Below are positions 16,060 to 24,693 of a stretch of DNA of 51,568 nt, piece after piece. Position numbers and translations under genes: made by a program. Numbering within the stretch: the stretch's first letter is position 1; every line of letters starts with the position of its first letter. The stretch spans positions 1-51,568 of the forward strand of contig SFEV01000035.1 in the NCBI GenBank assembly GCA_004557975.1, in the 5' to 3' direction. This DNA is from Lachnospiraceae bacterium (GTDB lineage: Bacteria; Bacillota; Clostridia; Lachnospirales; Lachnospiraceae). Below the pieces are notes generated by a model, which saw only the letters and a program-made list of their open reading frames with translations, made no database searches and was not told where the DNA came from.

Positions 16060-18219
16060 ATGGTGAAATTTGATCATTTGTTATACGGAGGAGATTATAA
16101 CCCGGAGCAGTGGCTGGAGTATCCGGAAATTCTGGAGCAGGATCTGGAATACATGCGCAGAGCTCATATCAACACAGTTTCTGTCGGAATTTTTTCCTGG
16201 GCAGTACTGGAGCCGGAGGAAGGTGTATTCTGCTTCGGGTGGCTCGAAGAGATTGTGGAGAAGCTGTATCAGAACGGTATCTCCGTGATCCTGGCCACTC
16301 CGTCCGGTGCGAGACCCAAGTGGCTGTCGGATGCGTATCCGGAGGTACTGCGTGTGGACGCGTCAGGTCACAGGAATTTCTTCGGTGGCCGTCACAACCA
16401 CTGCTATACCTCCCCCGTATACCGGGAAAAAATAAAAATTATCAATCAGGAGCTGGTCCGCAGGCTCGGCAGTCATCCGGCTGTGAAGCTGTGGCACATT
16501 TCCAATGAGTACGGCGGTGCGTGCTACTGTCCGCTGTGTCAGCAGGAATTCCGCCGTTTCCTGAAAGAGAAATACGGTACCATTGAGGAGCTGAACCGCC
16601 GCTGGTGCACAACCTTCTGGAGCCACCGTTACAGCAGCTTTGAACAGATTGAGGCGCCGTCGCCGCGGGGTGAAAATGAGCTGCATGCACTGAAGCTGGA
16701 CTGGAAGCGTTTTGTGACGGAGCGTACCACAGATTTTATGCGGCACGAGATTGCGTGTCTGCGGGAGGCAGGTTCCGACAAGCCTGTGACGACCAATATG
16801 ATGTACAACTTCGAAGGACTGAATTACCCGGAGATGGCCCCGTACGTGGATATTATTTCCTGGGACTCCTATCCTGTATGGCACAAGGAGCCGGAAACTG
16901 TCACCGCATCAGACTGCGGCATGCAGCACGATATCATGCGGAGCCTGAAAAAACAGCCGTTTCTTCTGATGGAATCCTGTCCTTCCTCCACAAACTGGCA
17001 GAAGGTCAGCAAGCTGAAAAAGCCGGGCATGCTCCAGGCAGCTTCTCTGCAGGCCATTGCCCACGGAAGTGACAGCGTGCTGTATTTCCAGTTCCGCCAG
17101 AGCCGGGGCGCATCAGAAAAATTCCATGGAGCGGTCATGGACCACTACGGCGGAGATACCCGTGTGTTCCGCGAGGTGACATGCACAGGTGCGTCGCTGC
17201 AGTCACTGCAGGAGCTATGCGGCACGGAGGTCAGGTCTTTGGCGGCAGTGCTCTATGACTGGGACAATCGCTGGGCCATGGAGGATGCACAGGGACCACG
17301 CAATAAAAATCTGTTTTATAAAGAGACTATGGAAAAATCATACCGCGCCCTCCGAAAGCTTGGTCTTAACGTGGATGTGATTGATATGAGTAAAACGCTG
17401 GAGGATTACCGTCTCGTGGCAGTACCGATGATGTATCTGTTTAAAGAAGGATTTGCCGGAAAGCTGCGTGATTTTACAGAGCAGGGCGGCACCGTGCTGA
17501 TGACGTACTGGTCCGGTATTGTCGATGAGACAGACCGCTGCTTCCTGGGTGGCACACCTCATGGGCTGGAGGATGTGTTCGGGCTGCGCAGTACAGAAAT
17601 CGACGGCCTATACGACTGGGAGAGCAATGCTGCTGTTCCGGTGGAAGGCCAGGAGATTTTGCGGCACACGTATACATGCAGGAATCTGTGTGAGCTTGTG
17701 GAAGTAAATGGCGCAAAATCAGCAGTCGCGCTGGGAGATGCGCTGTGGGGGAGCAGAGAAGATGTCTGCAGGACGGAATCAGAAAGTGATGCATCATGCT
17801 GCTGCGGTGCAGAGTGCTCTGTGAATCTTCTGGGCGGCCGGGAACGTTTCGGTGCGCAGGTACTTGCCGTGTACGGCAGTGATTTCTATGCAGGCACTCC
17901 GGCTCTTACGCGCAATGCGTACGGAAAAGGGTATGCGTATTATATCTGCGCCGATTTTGAGCAGGCATTTTATGATGAACTCTATGCTTCAGCCGTAAAG
18001 GAAGCCGGTGTTGCAACGCCTCCGCTGTCAGAGATCCCGCTGGGGCTGGAGGTTACACAGCGTGAATCAGAGACAGCGGCGTATCTGATTCTCCAGAATT
18101 TCGGAGATCAGGATGTGGCGATACAGGTAACAGACGGCAGCTACAGAATGATTTACGGAGGAAATGCTGCAAATTTAAAAAAATACGAGACAATCGTCCT
18201 GAAAAGAGATAAAATATAA
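16060..18219 (+). CDS. Beta-galactosidase, glycoside hydrolase family 42
   Basis: The 719-aa protein begins with the GH42 signature LLYGGDYNPEQW. It has the acid/base Glu in WHISNEYGG (E150) and the nucleophile in LMESCPS (E305). A Cys cluster CYCPLCQQEF just after the acid/base corresponds to the zinc-binding site of several GH42 enzymes. A trimerisation (glutamine amidotransferase-like) domain and a small beta domain follow the barrel. GH42 enzymes usually prefer beta-1,3, beta-1,4 or beta-1,6 galacto-oligosaccharides and complement a GH2 enzyme. An extra Cys-rich stretch at 570-586, with C580-C582 consecutive, lies in the trimerisation domain. GGGAGGATAGGAT precedes the ATG. There is no signal peptide, so the enzyme is intracellular. 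Confidence 0.95.
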   Translation: MVKFDHLLYGGDYNPEQWLEYPEILEQDLEYMRRAHINTVSVGIFSWAVLEPEEGVFCFGWLEEIVEKLYQNGISVILATPSGARPKWLSDAYPEVLRVDASGHRNFFGGRHNHCYTSPVYREKIKIINQELVRRLGSHPAVKLWHISNEYGGACYCPLCQQEFRRFLKEKYGTIEELNRRWCTTFWSHRYSSFEQIEAPSPRGENELHALKLDWKRFVTERTTDFMRHEIACLREAGSDKPVTTNMMYNFEGLNYPEMAPYVDIISWDSYPVWHKEPETVTASDCGMQHDIMRSLKKQPFLLMESCPSSTNWQKVSKLKKPGMLQAASLQAIAHGSDSVLYFQFRQSRGASEKFHGAVMDHYGGDTRVFREVTCTGASLQSLQELCGTEVRSLAAVLYDWDNRWAMEDAQGPRNKNLFYKETMEKSYRALRKLGLNVDVIDMSKTLEDYRLVAVPMMYLFKEGFAGKLRDFTEQGGTVLMTYWSGIVDETDRCFLGGTPHGLEDVFGLRSTEIDGLYDWESNAAVPVEGQEILRHTYTCRNLCELVEVNGAKSAVALGDALWGSREDVCRTESESDASCCCGAECSVNLLGGRERFGAQVLAVYGSDFYAGTPALTRNAYGKGYAYYICADFEQAFYDELYASAVKEAGVATPPLSEIPLGLEVTQRESETAAYLILQNFGDQDVAIQVTDGSYRMIYGGNAANLKKYETIVLKRDKI

Positions 18220-18270
18220 CGGAAAAGAAATATACAGGCTCAAAATAAAAGCAGCTTTGGGAGGAAAAAG

Positions 18271-19809
18271 ATGATACAGAATAATATTGTAAAACTGGTT
18301 CAGTACGGATTATCGACGGGACTGATTGCACCGGAAGATCGTATTTACACAGCAAACCGCGTGCTGGAGCTTCTTCGTATTGATACGCTGGAGGAGGAAG
18401 CAGAGCGTGCCATTCTGGCGTGGGAGCCGGGCAGCGGGGAAGACGGGCTGATCGCAGCGCTTCCGCAGGTGCTCGGTGAGATCTGCGATTATGCGTATGA
18501 AAACGGGATTCTGGAAGAGAATACCATTGGATACAGGGATCTGTTCGACACAAAGGTGATGAGTCTGCTGGTGGACAGGCCGTCCAGTATTATCCGCAGA
18601 TTCCGTGAGCTTTATCAGGAGAGTCCGAAGAAAGCGACAGATTTTTATTACAAATTCAGCCAGGATACCGATTATATCCGCCGTTACCGTATTGCAAAGG
18701 ATCGCAAGTGGGTGGCAAAGACAGAGTACGGAGATCTGGATATCACGATCAATCTCTCCAAGCCGGAGAAGGATCCGAAAGCGATCGCAGCGGCAAAGCT
18801 GGCGAAGCAGAGCTCCTATCCCAAATGTCTGCTCTGTGTGGAGAATGAAGGGTATGCCGGCCGCCTGAACCATCCGGCCCGCCAGAATCACAGAATTATT
18901 CCGGTGACGATCAACAACAGCCAGTGGGGCTTCCAGTATTCACCGTACGTATATTACAACGAGCACTGTATCGTCTTCAATTCACAGCACGTACCGATGA
19001 AGATCGAGCGCGCGACCTTTGGCAAGCTGCTGGACTTTGTGACTCAGTTTCCGCATTATTTTGTCGGCTCCAATGCCGATCTGCCGATTGTAGGCGGCTC
19101 TATCCTGAGCCATGACCATTTCCAGGGCGGCTGCTACGAGTTTGCCATGGCGAAGGCTCCTGTGGAGAAGAAGATTGTATTTAAAGGCTACGAGGATGTG
19201 GAATCAGGCATTGTAAAATGGCCGATGTCCGTGATCCGTATCAGTTCTGAGAGCACAAAGCGTCTCGTTGACTTGGCAGACCGTATTCTCCTTGCATGGC
19301 GCGGCTACACGGATGAGGAAGCATTTATTTTCGCGGAGACGGACGGTGAGCCCCACAATACCATCACGCCCATTGCCAGAAAACGCGGAGACAAATTTGA
19401 ACTGGATCTGGTGCTGCGCAACAACATTACCACAGAGGAGCATCCGCTGGGTGTTTACCATCCTCACGCAGAGCTCCATCACATCAAGAAAGAAAACATC
19501 GGTCTGATAGAGGTCATGGGCCTGGCAGTACTCCCGGCACGTCTGAAAGATGAGCTGGAGCATCTGAAAACAGCCATGACAGAGGGCCGTGACATCACAG
19601 GCGATGAGGAATTGTCCAAGCATGCAGCCTGGGTGGAAGAACTGAAGGAGAAATACGGCTCCTTTGAGAAAGATACGATCGATAAGATCATCGAGGATGA
19701 AGTCGGCCTTGTATTCGGAAAGGTTCTGGAGCATGCCGGCGTGTATAAGCGGACACCGCAGGGACAGGAAGCATTTGCGGCGTTTGTGGAATATGTGAAT
19801 GCACAGTAA
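18271..19809 (+). CDS. galT: UDP-glucose--hexose-1-phosphate uridylyltransferase (Firmicutes type)
   Basis: This 512-aa protein is the longer Gram-positive GalT. It exchanges UMP between UDP-glucose and galactose-1-phosphate in the Leloir pathway. The active-site motif SHDHFQGG gives H281 and H283, the latter being the nucleophilic His position. LCVENEGYAGRLNHPARQNHR and QWGFQYSPYVYYNEH are family blocks. The gene follows the GH42 galactosidase after 51 nt with a GGGAGG site, which fits galactose released by those enzymes. galK and galE are not in the window. Confidence 0.95.
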   Translation: MIQNNIVKLVQYGLSTGLIAPEDRIYTANRVLELLRIDTLEEEAERAILAWEPGSGEDGLIAALPQVLGEICDYAYENGILEENTIGYRDLFDTKVMSLLVDRPSSIIRRFRELYQESPKKATDFYYKFSQDTDYIRRYRIAKDRKWVAKTEYGDLDITINLSKPEKDPKAIAAAKLAKQSSYPKCLLCVENEGYAGRLNHPARQNHRIIPVTINNSQWGFQYSPYVYYNEHCIVFNSQHVPMKIERATFGKLLDFVTQFPHYFVGSNADLPIVGGSILSHDHFQGGCYEFAMAKAPVEKKIVFKGYEDVESGIVKWPMSVIRISSESTKRLVDLADRILLAWRGYTDEEAFIFAETDGEPHNTITPIARKRGDKFELDLVLRNNITTEEHPLGVYHPHAELHHIKKENIGLIEVMGLAVLPARLKDELEHLKTAMTEGRDITGDEELSKHAAWVEELKEKYGSFEKDTIDKIIEDEVGLVFGKVLEHAGVYKRTPQGQEAFAAFVEYVNAQ

Positions 19810-19831
19810 TTGACATAGCTTGAGGGAAGTT

Positions 19832-19863
19832 TATCCCGTCTGCCGGTTCGGGCAGACGGGATA
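19832..19863. other. Strong hairpin after galT
   Basis: TATCCCGTCTGCC (19832-19844) pairs perfectly with GGCAGACGGGATA (19851-19863) across a 6-nt loop. No T-run follows on the plus strand, so it may protect the galT mRNA 3' end or act as a weak terminator. The rest of the 341-nt gap before greA holds a second short inverted repeat (CGGACA...TGTCCG), the greA promoter and the greA leader. Confidence 0.75.
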
Positions 19864-19929
19864 GTTGCTGTGAAGGAAGCGGACAGCAACACGGGATATC
19901 CGGTGTCCGGACCGCTGAAAGGAAATGGA

Positions 19930-19958
19930 TTGACATAAAAATTGATTGTAAGTATAAT
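19930..19958 (+). promoter_or_regulatory. Consensus sigma-A promoter of greA
   Basis: TTGACA at 19930-19935 and TATAAT at 19953-19958 with a 17-bp spacer match the full consensus. The leader of about 185 nt before greA carries two hairpins. Confidence 0.92.
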
Positions 19959-19971
19959 AAAGAAACAGAAA

Positions 19972-20051
19972 GTATCTGTGAAGGTGAACAGATACAACAG
20001 AAAATATCATGGCGGAAAAAGCTGTCGCGGTAATCAGGCGGCTGCTTTTTT
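19972..20051 (+). promoter_or_regulatory. Possible attenuator in the greA leader
   Basis: Hairpin 1 is GTATCTGT (19972-19979) with ACAGATAC (19988-19995), a perfect 8-bp stem. Hairpin 2 pairs AGCTGTCGC (20020-20028) with GCGGCTGCT (20038-20046), with one mismatch and one wobble, and runs directly into TTTTTT. This is the layout of an intrinsic terminator upstream of a gene. Because GreA rescues stalled polymerase, feedback control at this site is an attractive but untested idea. Confidence 0.55.
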
Positions 20052-20150
20052 GTCTTCCGGGGAATTTTTGCCTGAAGATTGCGGAAGAACCATCGCGCCG
20101 CGCCGGATTTATTCTGTTCTGTATCAGCAATCAGGAAAGAAGGAGAAATC

Positions 20151-20654
20151 ATGCAGGAACAGCTCACGACAGGAGATGTCAGAAAAATTCAGGAAGAAAT
20201 AGAATACCGCAAGCTGGTTGTACGCAAAGAGGCGATTGAGGCGGTAAAAGAGGCGCGCGCTCACGGAGATCTCAGCGAAAATTTTGAGTATCACGCGGCA
20301 AAAGGTGATAAAAACAAAAATGAGAGCAGAATCCGTTATCTGGAGCGCATGCTGAAAAATGCGAAGGTGATTTCTGATGAATCAAAGGATGACGAGGTCG
20401 GTGTCAACAATACGGTAACCGTGTATTTTGAAGAGGATGATGAGACGGAGACGTACCGCCTTGTCACATCGGTGCGCGGCAATTCCATGCAGGGGCTGAT
20501 CAGCATTGAATCACCTCTCGGCAAGGCGATTCTGGGCCATAAGGTGGGCGACCGTGTCTATATTAAGGTGAATGACCAGTATGGATATTATGTGGAGATC
20601 CGCTCAATTGTAAATACACATGATGAGTCTGATGATCAGATCCGGAAATTCTGA
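20151..20654 (+). CDS. greA: Transcription elongation factor GreA family
   Basis: The protein has 167 residues. The N-terminal coiled coil with HGDLSENFEYHAAKGDKN carries the conserved acidic tip that enters the polymerase secondary channel, and a GreA/GreB C-terminal domain (ESPLGKAILGHKVGDRV) follows. The factor stimulates transcript cleavage in backtracked RNA polymerase. ATG 20151 has AGGAGA 5 nt upstream; in-frame ATGs further up lie in the structured leader and would disrupt the family N-terminus. At 167 aa it is slightly longer than E. coli GreA (158), due to a tail NTHDESDDQIRKF. It could be a second Gre paralog, since many Lachnospiraceae carry more than one. Confidence 0.92.
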   Translation: MQEQLTTGDVRKIQEEIEYRKLVVRKEAIEAVKEARAHGDLSENFEYHAAKGDKNKNESRIRYLERMLKNAKVISDESKDDEVGVNNTVTVYFEEDDETETYRLVTSVRGNSMQGLISIESPLGKAILGHKVGDRVYIKVNDQYGYYVEIRSIVNTHDESDDQIRKF

Positions 20655-20667
20655 CCGAATGAAGAAC

Positions 20668-20699
20668 GGATTCCCTGCTTCGTTCGAATGCAGGGAAGA
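20668..20699. other. Hairpin after greA
   Basis: TTCCCTGC and GCAGGGAA pair around a CTTCGTTCGAAT-rich loop shortly after the greA stop. No T-run follows. The sequence between stop codon and hairpin (CCGAATGAAG) belongs to the stop-adjacent family also seen after ecfA2, ecfT and the truncated gene at 37057. Confidence 0.5.
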
Positions 20700-20816
20700 T
20701 ACCGGGGACTTTCCGGATAAATGAATGCCGCGCAGGTTCAGAAAACCGTTCAGGGAGAACAATACTGTGCAGAAAGCGGAAGATGTGGAAAAAAATTGGA
20801 AAGCTGGGAGAATATG

Positions 20817-22229
20817 ATGGAAAAAACTACTAAAAGGATGCAGGCTGCTGCAGGAGGCAGCGGGGCAGGTACAGACAGGCTCGGCACGGAACCGGTGGGA
20901 AGAATGCTTTTTTCTCTGGCGGCTCCTGCCATCGTGGCGCAGATCATCAACCTTCTCTATAATATGGTGGATCGCATTTATATCGGACATATTGCGGAGG
21001 TGGGACAGCTTGCCCTGACAGGCGTCGGAGTATGTCTTCCGCTGATTATGATTATTTCGGCCTTTGCTGCGCTGGCAGGTATGGGCGCTGCGCCCCGCGC
21101 TTCGATTTTTCTCGGAAAAAGGGATAAGGATAAGGCGGAGCAGACGCTGGGTAATTCTGTGACACTGCTGTTTCTGATTGCCGTTGTACTGACTGTACTG
21201 TTCTCTGTTTATTCGAAGGATCTTCTGCTGATGTTCGGAGCCAGCGAAAATACGCTGCCCTACGCAGTGGATTATATGAGAATTTACAGTCTCGGCACGC
21301 TGTTTGTACAGTTCACACTGGGACTGAATGCGTTTATCACGGCACAGGGCTTTGCCAAAACCAGTATGCTGACTGTACTGATCGGAGCTGTGACGAATAT
21401 TATTCTCGACCCGATACTCATTTTTGGCCTGCATATGGGTGTAGCGGGAGCAGCTCTTGCCACAATTCTGTCCCAGGGCCTTTCCATGGTATGGATTCTG
21501 CGTTTCCTCACAGGAACGAAAACTGTGCTGAAAATACGTCGGAAAAATCTGAAACCTGATCCGAAAATTATCCTTCCGTCCGTTGCGCTCGGACTGTCCC
21601 CGTTTATTATGCAGTCCACGGAAAGTCTGCTTGCCATATGCTTCAACTCTTCCCTGCTGAAATACGGCGGAGATGTGGCGGTGGCTACGATGACCATTGC
21701 ATCCAGCATCATGCAGTTTGCCCTGCTTCCGCTGCAGGGGCTGACACAGGGAGCGCAGCCGATTGTCAGCTACAATTACGGAGCGAAAAATCTTGCACGT
21801 GTCAGGACGGCATTTAAGATTTTACTGGCATCATGCCTTGGATATTCCATGACGCTGTGGACACTTGTTATGGCGTTTCCACAGGTGTTTATACGCATCT
21901 TTAATGACAGCCCCGATCTGGTGGAGTTTGGTGTGCCCTGTCTGCGTATCTATATGGCTGTGGCAGGAATTTTCGGCATCCAGATTGCGTGCCAGCAGAC
22001 GTTTATCGCCCTCGGAAATGCGAAGAATTCACTGTTTCTGGCACTTCTGAGGAAAATCATCCTGCTGATTCCCCTGATTTACATTATGCCGGCACTGTTT
22101 TCTGCGGATAAGACAAGGGCCGTCTTTATGGCAGAGCCGGTGGCGGATCTGCTGGCAGTGACGACTACGGCGACCATGTTTGCCGTATATTTCCGTAAGA
22201 TCATGAAAGAGGAAAATAAAAAGGAGTAG
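20817..22229 (+). CDS. MATE family efflux transporter
   Basis: The protein of about 470 aa has twelve predicted membrane segments in two similar halves, typical of multidrug and toxin extrusion (MatE) Na+ or H+ antiporters. Family features include the N-terminal ARFSLAAP-like segment (GRMLFSLAAPAIVAQIINLLYNMVDRIYIGHI) and ITAQGFAKTSM in helix 4. In the second half, LPLQGLTQGAQPIVSYNYGAK is the matching motif. I chose ATG 20817, 6 nt after GGGAG; ATG 20814 directly precedes it. The substrate cannot be predicted. The frame is open to 20721, but that part includes the hairpin region. Confidence 0.9.
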   Translation: MEKTTKRMQAAAGGSGAGTDRLGTEPVGRMLFSLAAPAIVAQIINLLYNMVDRIYIGHIAEVGQLALTGVGVCLPLIMIISAFAALAGMGAAPRASIFLGKRDKDKAEQTLGNSVTLLFLIAVVLTVLFSVYSKDLLLMFGASENTLPYAVDYMRIYSLGTLFVQFTLGLNAFITAQGFAKTSMLTVLIGAVTNIILDPILIFGLHMGVAGAALATILSQGLSMVWILRFLTGTKTVLKIRRKNLKPDPKIILPSVALGLSPFIMQSTESLLAICFNSSLLKYGGDVAVATMTIASSIMQFALLPLQGLTQGAQPIVSYNYGAKNLARVRTAFKILLASCLGYSMTLWTLVMAFPQVFIRIFNDSPDLVEFGVPCLRIYMAVAGIFGIQIACQQTFIALGNAKNSLFLALLRKIILLIPLIYIMPALFSADKTRAVFMAEPVADLLAVTTTATMFAVYFRKIMKEENKKE

Positions 22230-22330
22230 GGACATCACATGATGTCCCTTAAGAAGAGAAAAATGTATGAAAACTTAACCGAAATTAAGATAATTGTTTG
22301 TCGAAGCCATGACCGATACAGACGCGCCGT
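22230..22330 (+). other. MATE-uvrC spacer with two hairpins
   Basis: GGGACATCA and TGATGTCCC form a 20-nt near-perfect palindrome overlapping the MATE stop region (22237-22250). About 40 nt later GAAGCCAT and ATGGCTTC form an 8-bp stem followed by an AT-rich tail, plausibly the terminator. No convincing -35/-10 pair for uvrC was found in the remaining ~150 nt. Confidence 0.5.
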
Positions 22331-22498
22331 GCATCTCAATGGCTTCATTTAATTTATACTTGGAGTATACTGGAAAAATGTGTACAAACGGTGACGGAAA
22401 ACTGAAAGAAATCTAAAAGAAAAAGAAATACTTTTTAAGATTTTCCGTAGAACAGAAAATCTGCAGAATCAGATGCCATAATAAGGAGTTTAGACATT

Positions 22499-24403
22499 TT
22501 GGACAATGCTTTCAATATAGAAGAAGAACTGAAAAAGCTTCCGGGCCGCCCGGGCGTCTACATTATGCATGATGAACGGGATGAAATTATTTATGTGGGA
22601 AAGGCGATCAGCCTGAAAAATCGTGTGCGTCAGTATTTTCAGAGCAGCCGGAACAAGAGCGTCAAGATTCTCCAGATGGTGGAGCGGATCCGCCGTTTTG
22701 AGTATATTGTGACAGATTCGGAGCTGGAGGCGCTGGTGCTTGAGTGTAACCTGATCAAGGAGCACCGTCCCAAATATAATACGATGCTGAAGGATGACAA
22801 GGGATATCCGTTTATCAAGGTGACACTTGGAGAGGAGTTTCCGCGGGTGATGATAGCGCGCACCATGAAAAAGGATAAATCCAGATACTTCGGACCGTAT
22901 ACAAGTGCCGGAGCTGTGAAGGATACGATTGAGCTGATCAGAAAGCTTTACAGGCTGCGAAGCTGCAGCAGGAATCTGCCGCGCGACATCGGAAAGGACC
23001 GTCCGTGCCTCTATTACCATATCGGGCAGTGCAATGCGCCGTGCCAGGGAAAAATCAGCAAAGAGGAATACAGGAAAGCCATCGAGGATACACTTGACTT
23101 CCTGAACGGCAACCACGATCCGGTGATCGGGATGCTGGAGGAGAAGATGCAGGAAGCGTCAGAAAACATGGAGTTCGAAAAGGCAATCGAATACCGTGAT
23201 CTGATCCGCAGCATTCATCAGGTTTCCGAACGACAGAAAATTACGCATGGGGATGGGGAAGACAAGGATGTCCTGGCCCTTGCTGTCGACGGCGGCGATG
23301 CCGTGGTGCAGGTCTTTTTCATTCGGGGCGGCAAGATGATCGGTCGGGATCACTATTATCTGCGGGTGGCGCCCCAGGATACGAAAGCAGAGATTCTCGG
23401 AAGCTTTATCAAGCAGTATTATGCAGGTACGCCTTTTGTGCCGCGGGAGCTGATGCTGGAGGTGGAGATTGAGGATCACGAGCTGGTAGAGACGTGGCTC
23501 ACAGAGAAACGCGGACAGCGTGTGTATCTGCGTGTACCGAAAAAGGGCACCAAGGAAAAGCTGGTGGAGATGGCGGCCGAAAATGCGTCGATCGTGCTTC
23601 GACAGGATCGTGAGAGAATCAAGCGCGAGGAGGGAAGAACGGTGGGAGCCGTTCACGAAATCGAACATTTGCTGAACATTGAGCGGGCGACCCGCATGGA
23701 AGCTTACGATATTTCCAATATCAGCGGCTTTGAGTCCGTGGGCTCCATGATTGTCTATGAAAAAGGAAAGCCGCGGCGCAGTGATTACCGCAAATTCAAA
23801 ATCAGGACCGTACAGGGACCTGACGATTATGCCAGCATGGAGGAGGTGCTGACGAGGCGCTTTACCCATGGCCTGGAGGAGCGGCGTGAGCTGGCCGGGA
23901 AGGGGCTGGGAAATGAAATGGGAAGCTTCAGCCGTTTCCCGGATCTGATCCTGATGGACGGCGGCCGCGGTCAGGTCAACATTGCACTGAAGGTGCTGGA
24001 AAAGCTGGGAATTTCCATTCCGGTCTGCGGTATGGTGAAGGATGATTATCACCGGACCAGGGGCATCTATTTTGAAAATGTGGAGCTGCCCATCGATACG
24101 CACTCTGAGGCTTTTCGTCTGGTGACGCGTATCCAGGATGAGGCACACCGCTTTGCCATTGAGTATCACAGAAGTCTGCGCAGCAAGCAGCAGGTGCATT
24201 CGATTCTCGATGACATTGAGGGAATCGGACCGGCCAGAAGAAAGGCGCTGATGCGCACCTTCAAATCCCTTGAGGCTGTGCGGGATGCGACGCTGGAGCA
24301 GCTTGCAAATGCTCCGTCCATGAATATGCGCAGTGCGCAGCAGGTGTATGATTTCTTCCACGGACAGAATGCCGGGGCAGTGGAGGTGGAAGTGGAGCAG
24401 TGA
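22499..24403 (+). CDS. uvrC: Excinuclease ABC subunit C
   Basis: The 634-aa protein has the UvrC domain order. A GIY-YIG nuclease comes first (LPGRPGVYIMHDERDEIIYVGKA). The Cys-containing CNAPCQGKIS block and a UVR motif for UvrB contact (EKMQEASENMEFEKAIEYRDLI) follow. The RNase H-like 5' nuclease domain contains DISNISG and DLILMDGGRGQV, and the protein ends with a helix-hairpin-helix pair (LDDIEGIGPARRKALM). It cuts both sides of bulky DNA lesions with UvrAB. The start is TTG 22499 with AAGGAG about 10 nt upstream; no in-frame ATG lies nearby. Confidence 0.97.
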   Translation: MDNAFNIEEELKKLPGRPGVYIMHDERDEIIYVGKAISLKNRVRQYFQSSRNKSVKILQMVERIRRFEYIVTDSELEALVLECNLIKEHRPKYNTMLKDDKGYPFIKVTLGEEFPRVMIARTMKKDKSRYFGPYTSAGAVKDTIELIRKLYRLRSCSRNLPRDIGKDRPCLYYHIGQCNAPCQGKISKEEYRKAIEDTLDFLNGNHDPVIGMLEEKMQEASENMEFEKAIEYRDLIRSIHQVSERQKITHGDGEDKDVLALAVDGGDAVVQVFFIRGGKMIGRDHYYLRVAPQDTKAEILGSFIKQYYAGTPFVPRELMLEVEIEDHELVETWLTEKRGQRVYLRVPKKGTKEKLVEMAAENASIVLRQDRERIKREEGRTVGAVHEIEHLLNIERATRMEAYDISNISGFESVGSMIVYEKGKPRRSDYRKFKIRTVQGPDDYASMEEVLTRRFTHGLEERRELAGKGLGNEMGSFSRFPDLILMDGGRGQVNIALKVLEKLGISIPVCGMVKDDYHRTRGIYFENVELPIDTHSEAFRLVTRIQDEAHRFAIEYHRSLRSKQQVHSILDDIEGIGPARRKALMRTFKSLEAVRDATLEQLANAPSMNMRSAQQVYDFFHGQNAGAVEVEVEQ

Positions 24404-24410
24404 AGTATTG

Positions 24411-24575
24411 GTTACTGTTCACTTCGTTCACAGCAACACGCTTCGCGATGCACAGAAACTGCATTTCATGCAGTTTCGCGCGTGATACCCTCGGGATTTC
24501 CGCGCATTCCGCGCATTCTGCGCGAAAACACCTCGCGGAACAGTGGCACCTGAACAGTAACAAGTACTGTTCACA
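24411..24575. repeat. Palindrome-dense spacer including copy B of the 27-nt element
   Basis: The block starts 7 nt after the uvrC stop with GTTACTGT...ACAGCAAC (24411-24437), copy B of the element at 12821. Next come GAAACTGCAT-TTC-ATGCAGTTTC, a run of short CGCGCATT-type repeats, and finally GTGGCA/TGCCAC enclosing GAACAGTA-ACAAG-TACTGTTC. The inverted repeats are nested and GC-rich, so the whole block could fold as one RNA or DNA structure. No protein is supported here. Confidence 0.8.
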
Positions 24576-24588
24576 TGCCACCGAATAC

Positions 24589-24617
24589 TTGACGCTTTGG
24601 TTTTGTGCAATTATAAT
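24589..24617 (+). promoter_or_regulatory. Sigma-A promoter of hprK
   Basis: TTGACG at 24589-24594 and TATAAT at 24612-24617 are separated by 17 bp. It begins just after the palindromic block, so hprK is probably transcribed independently of uvrC, with a leader of about 70 nt. Confidence 0.88.
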
Positions 24618-24693
24618 TAGTAATAAAAGGGGAAAGACTTATAAAGAAGAAAAGGCCTGAATAATCAGCCAAAAATACAGGAGGGTAAAGTAA

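Noticed and set aside
20009..20239. Small gene in the greA leader
   Set aside because: It overlaps the hairpins and the greA start in another frame and has no site or conserved features.
23159..24361. 400-codon minus-strand frame opposite uvrC
   Set aside because: Composition and position are those of an antisense shadow; uvrC is certain on the plus strand.
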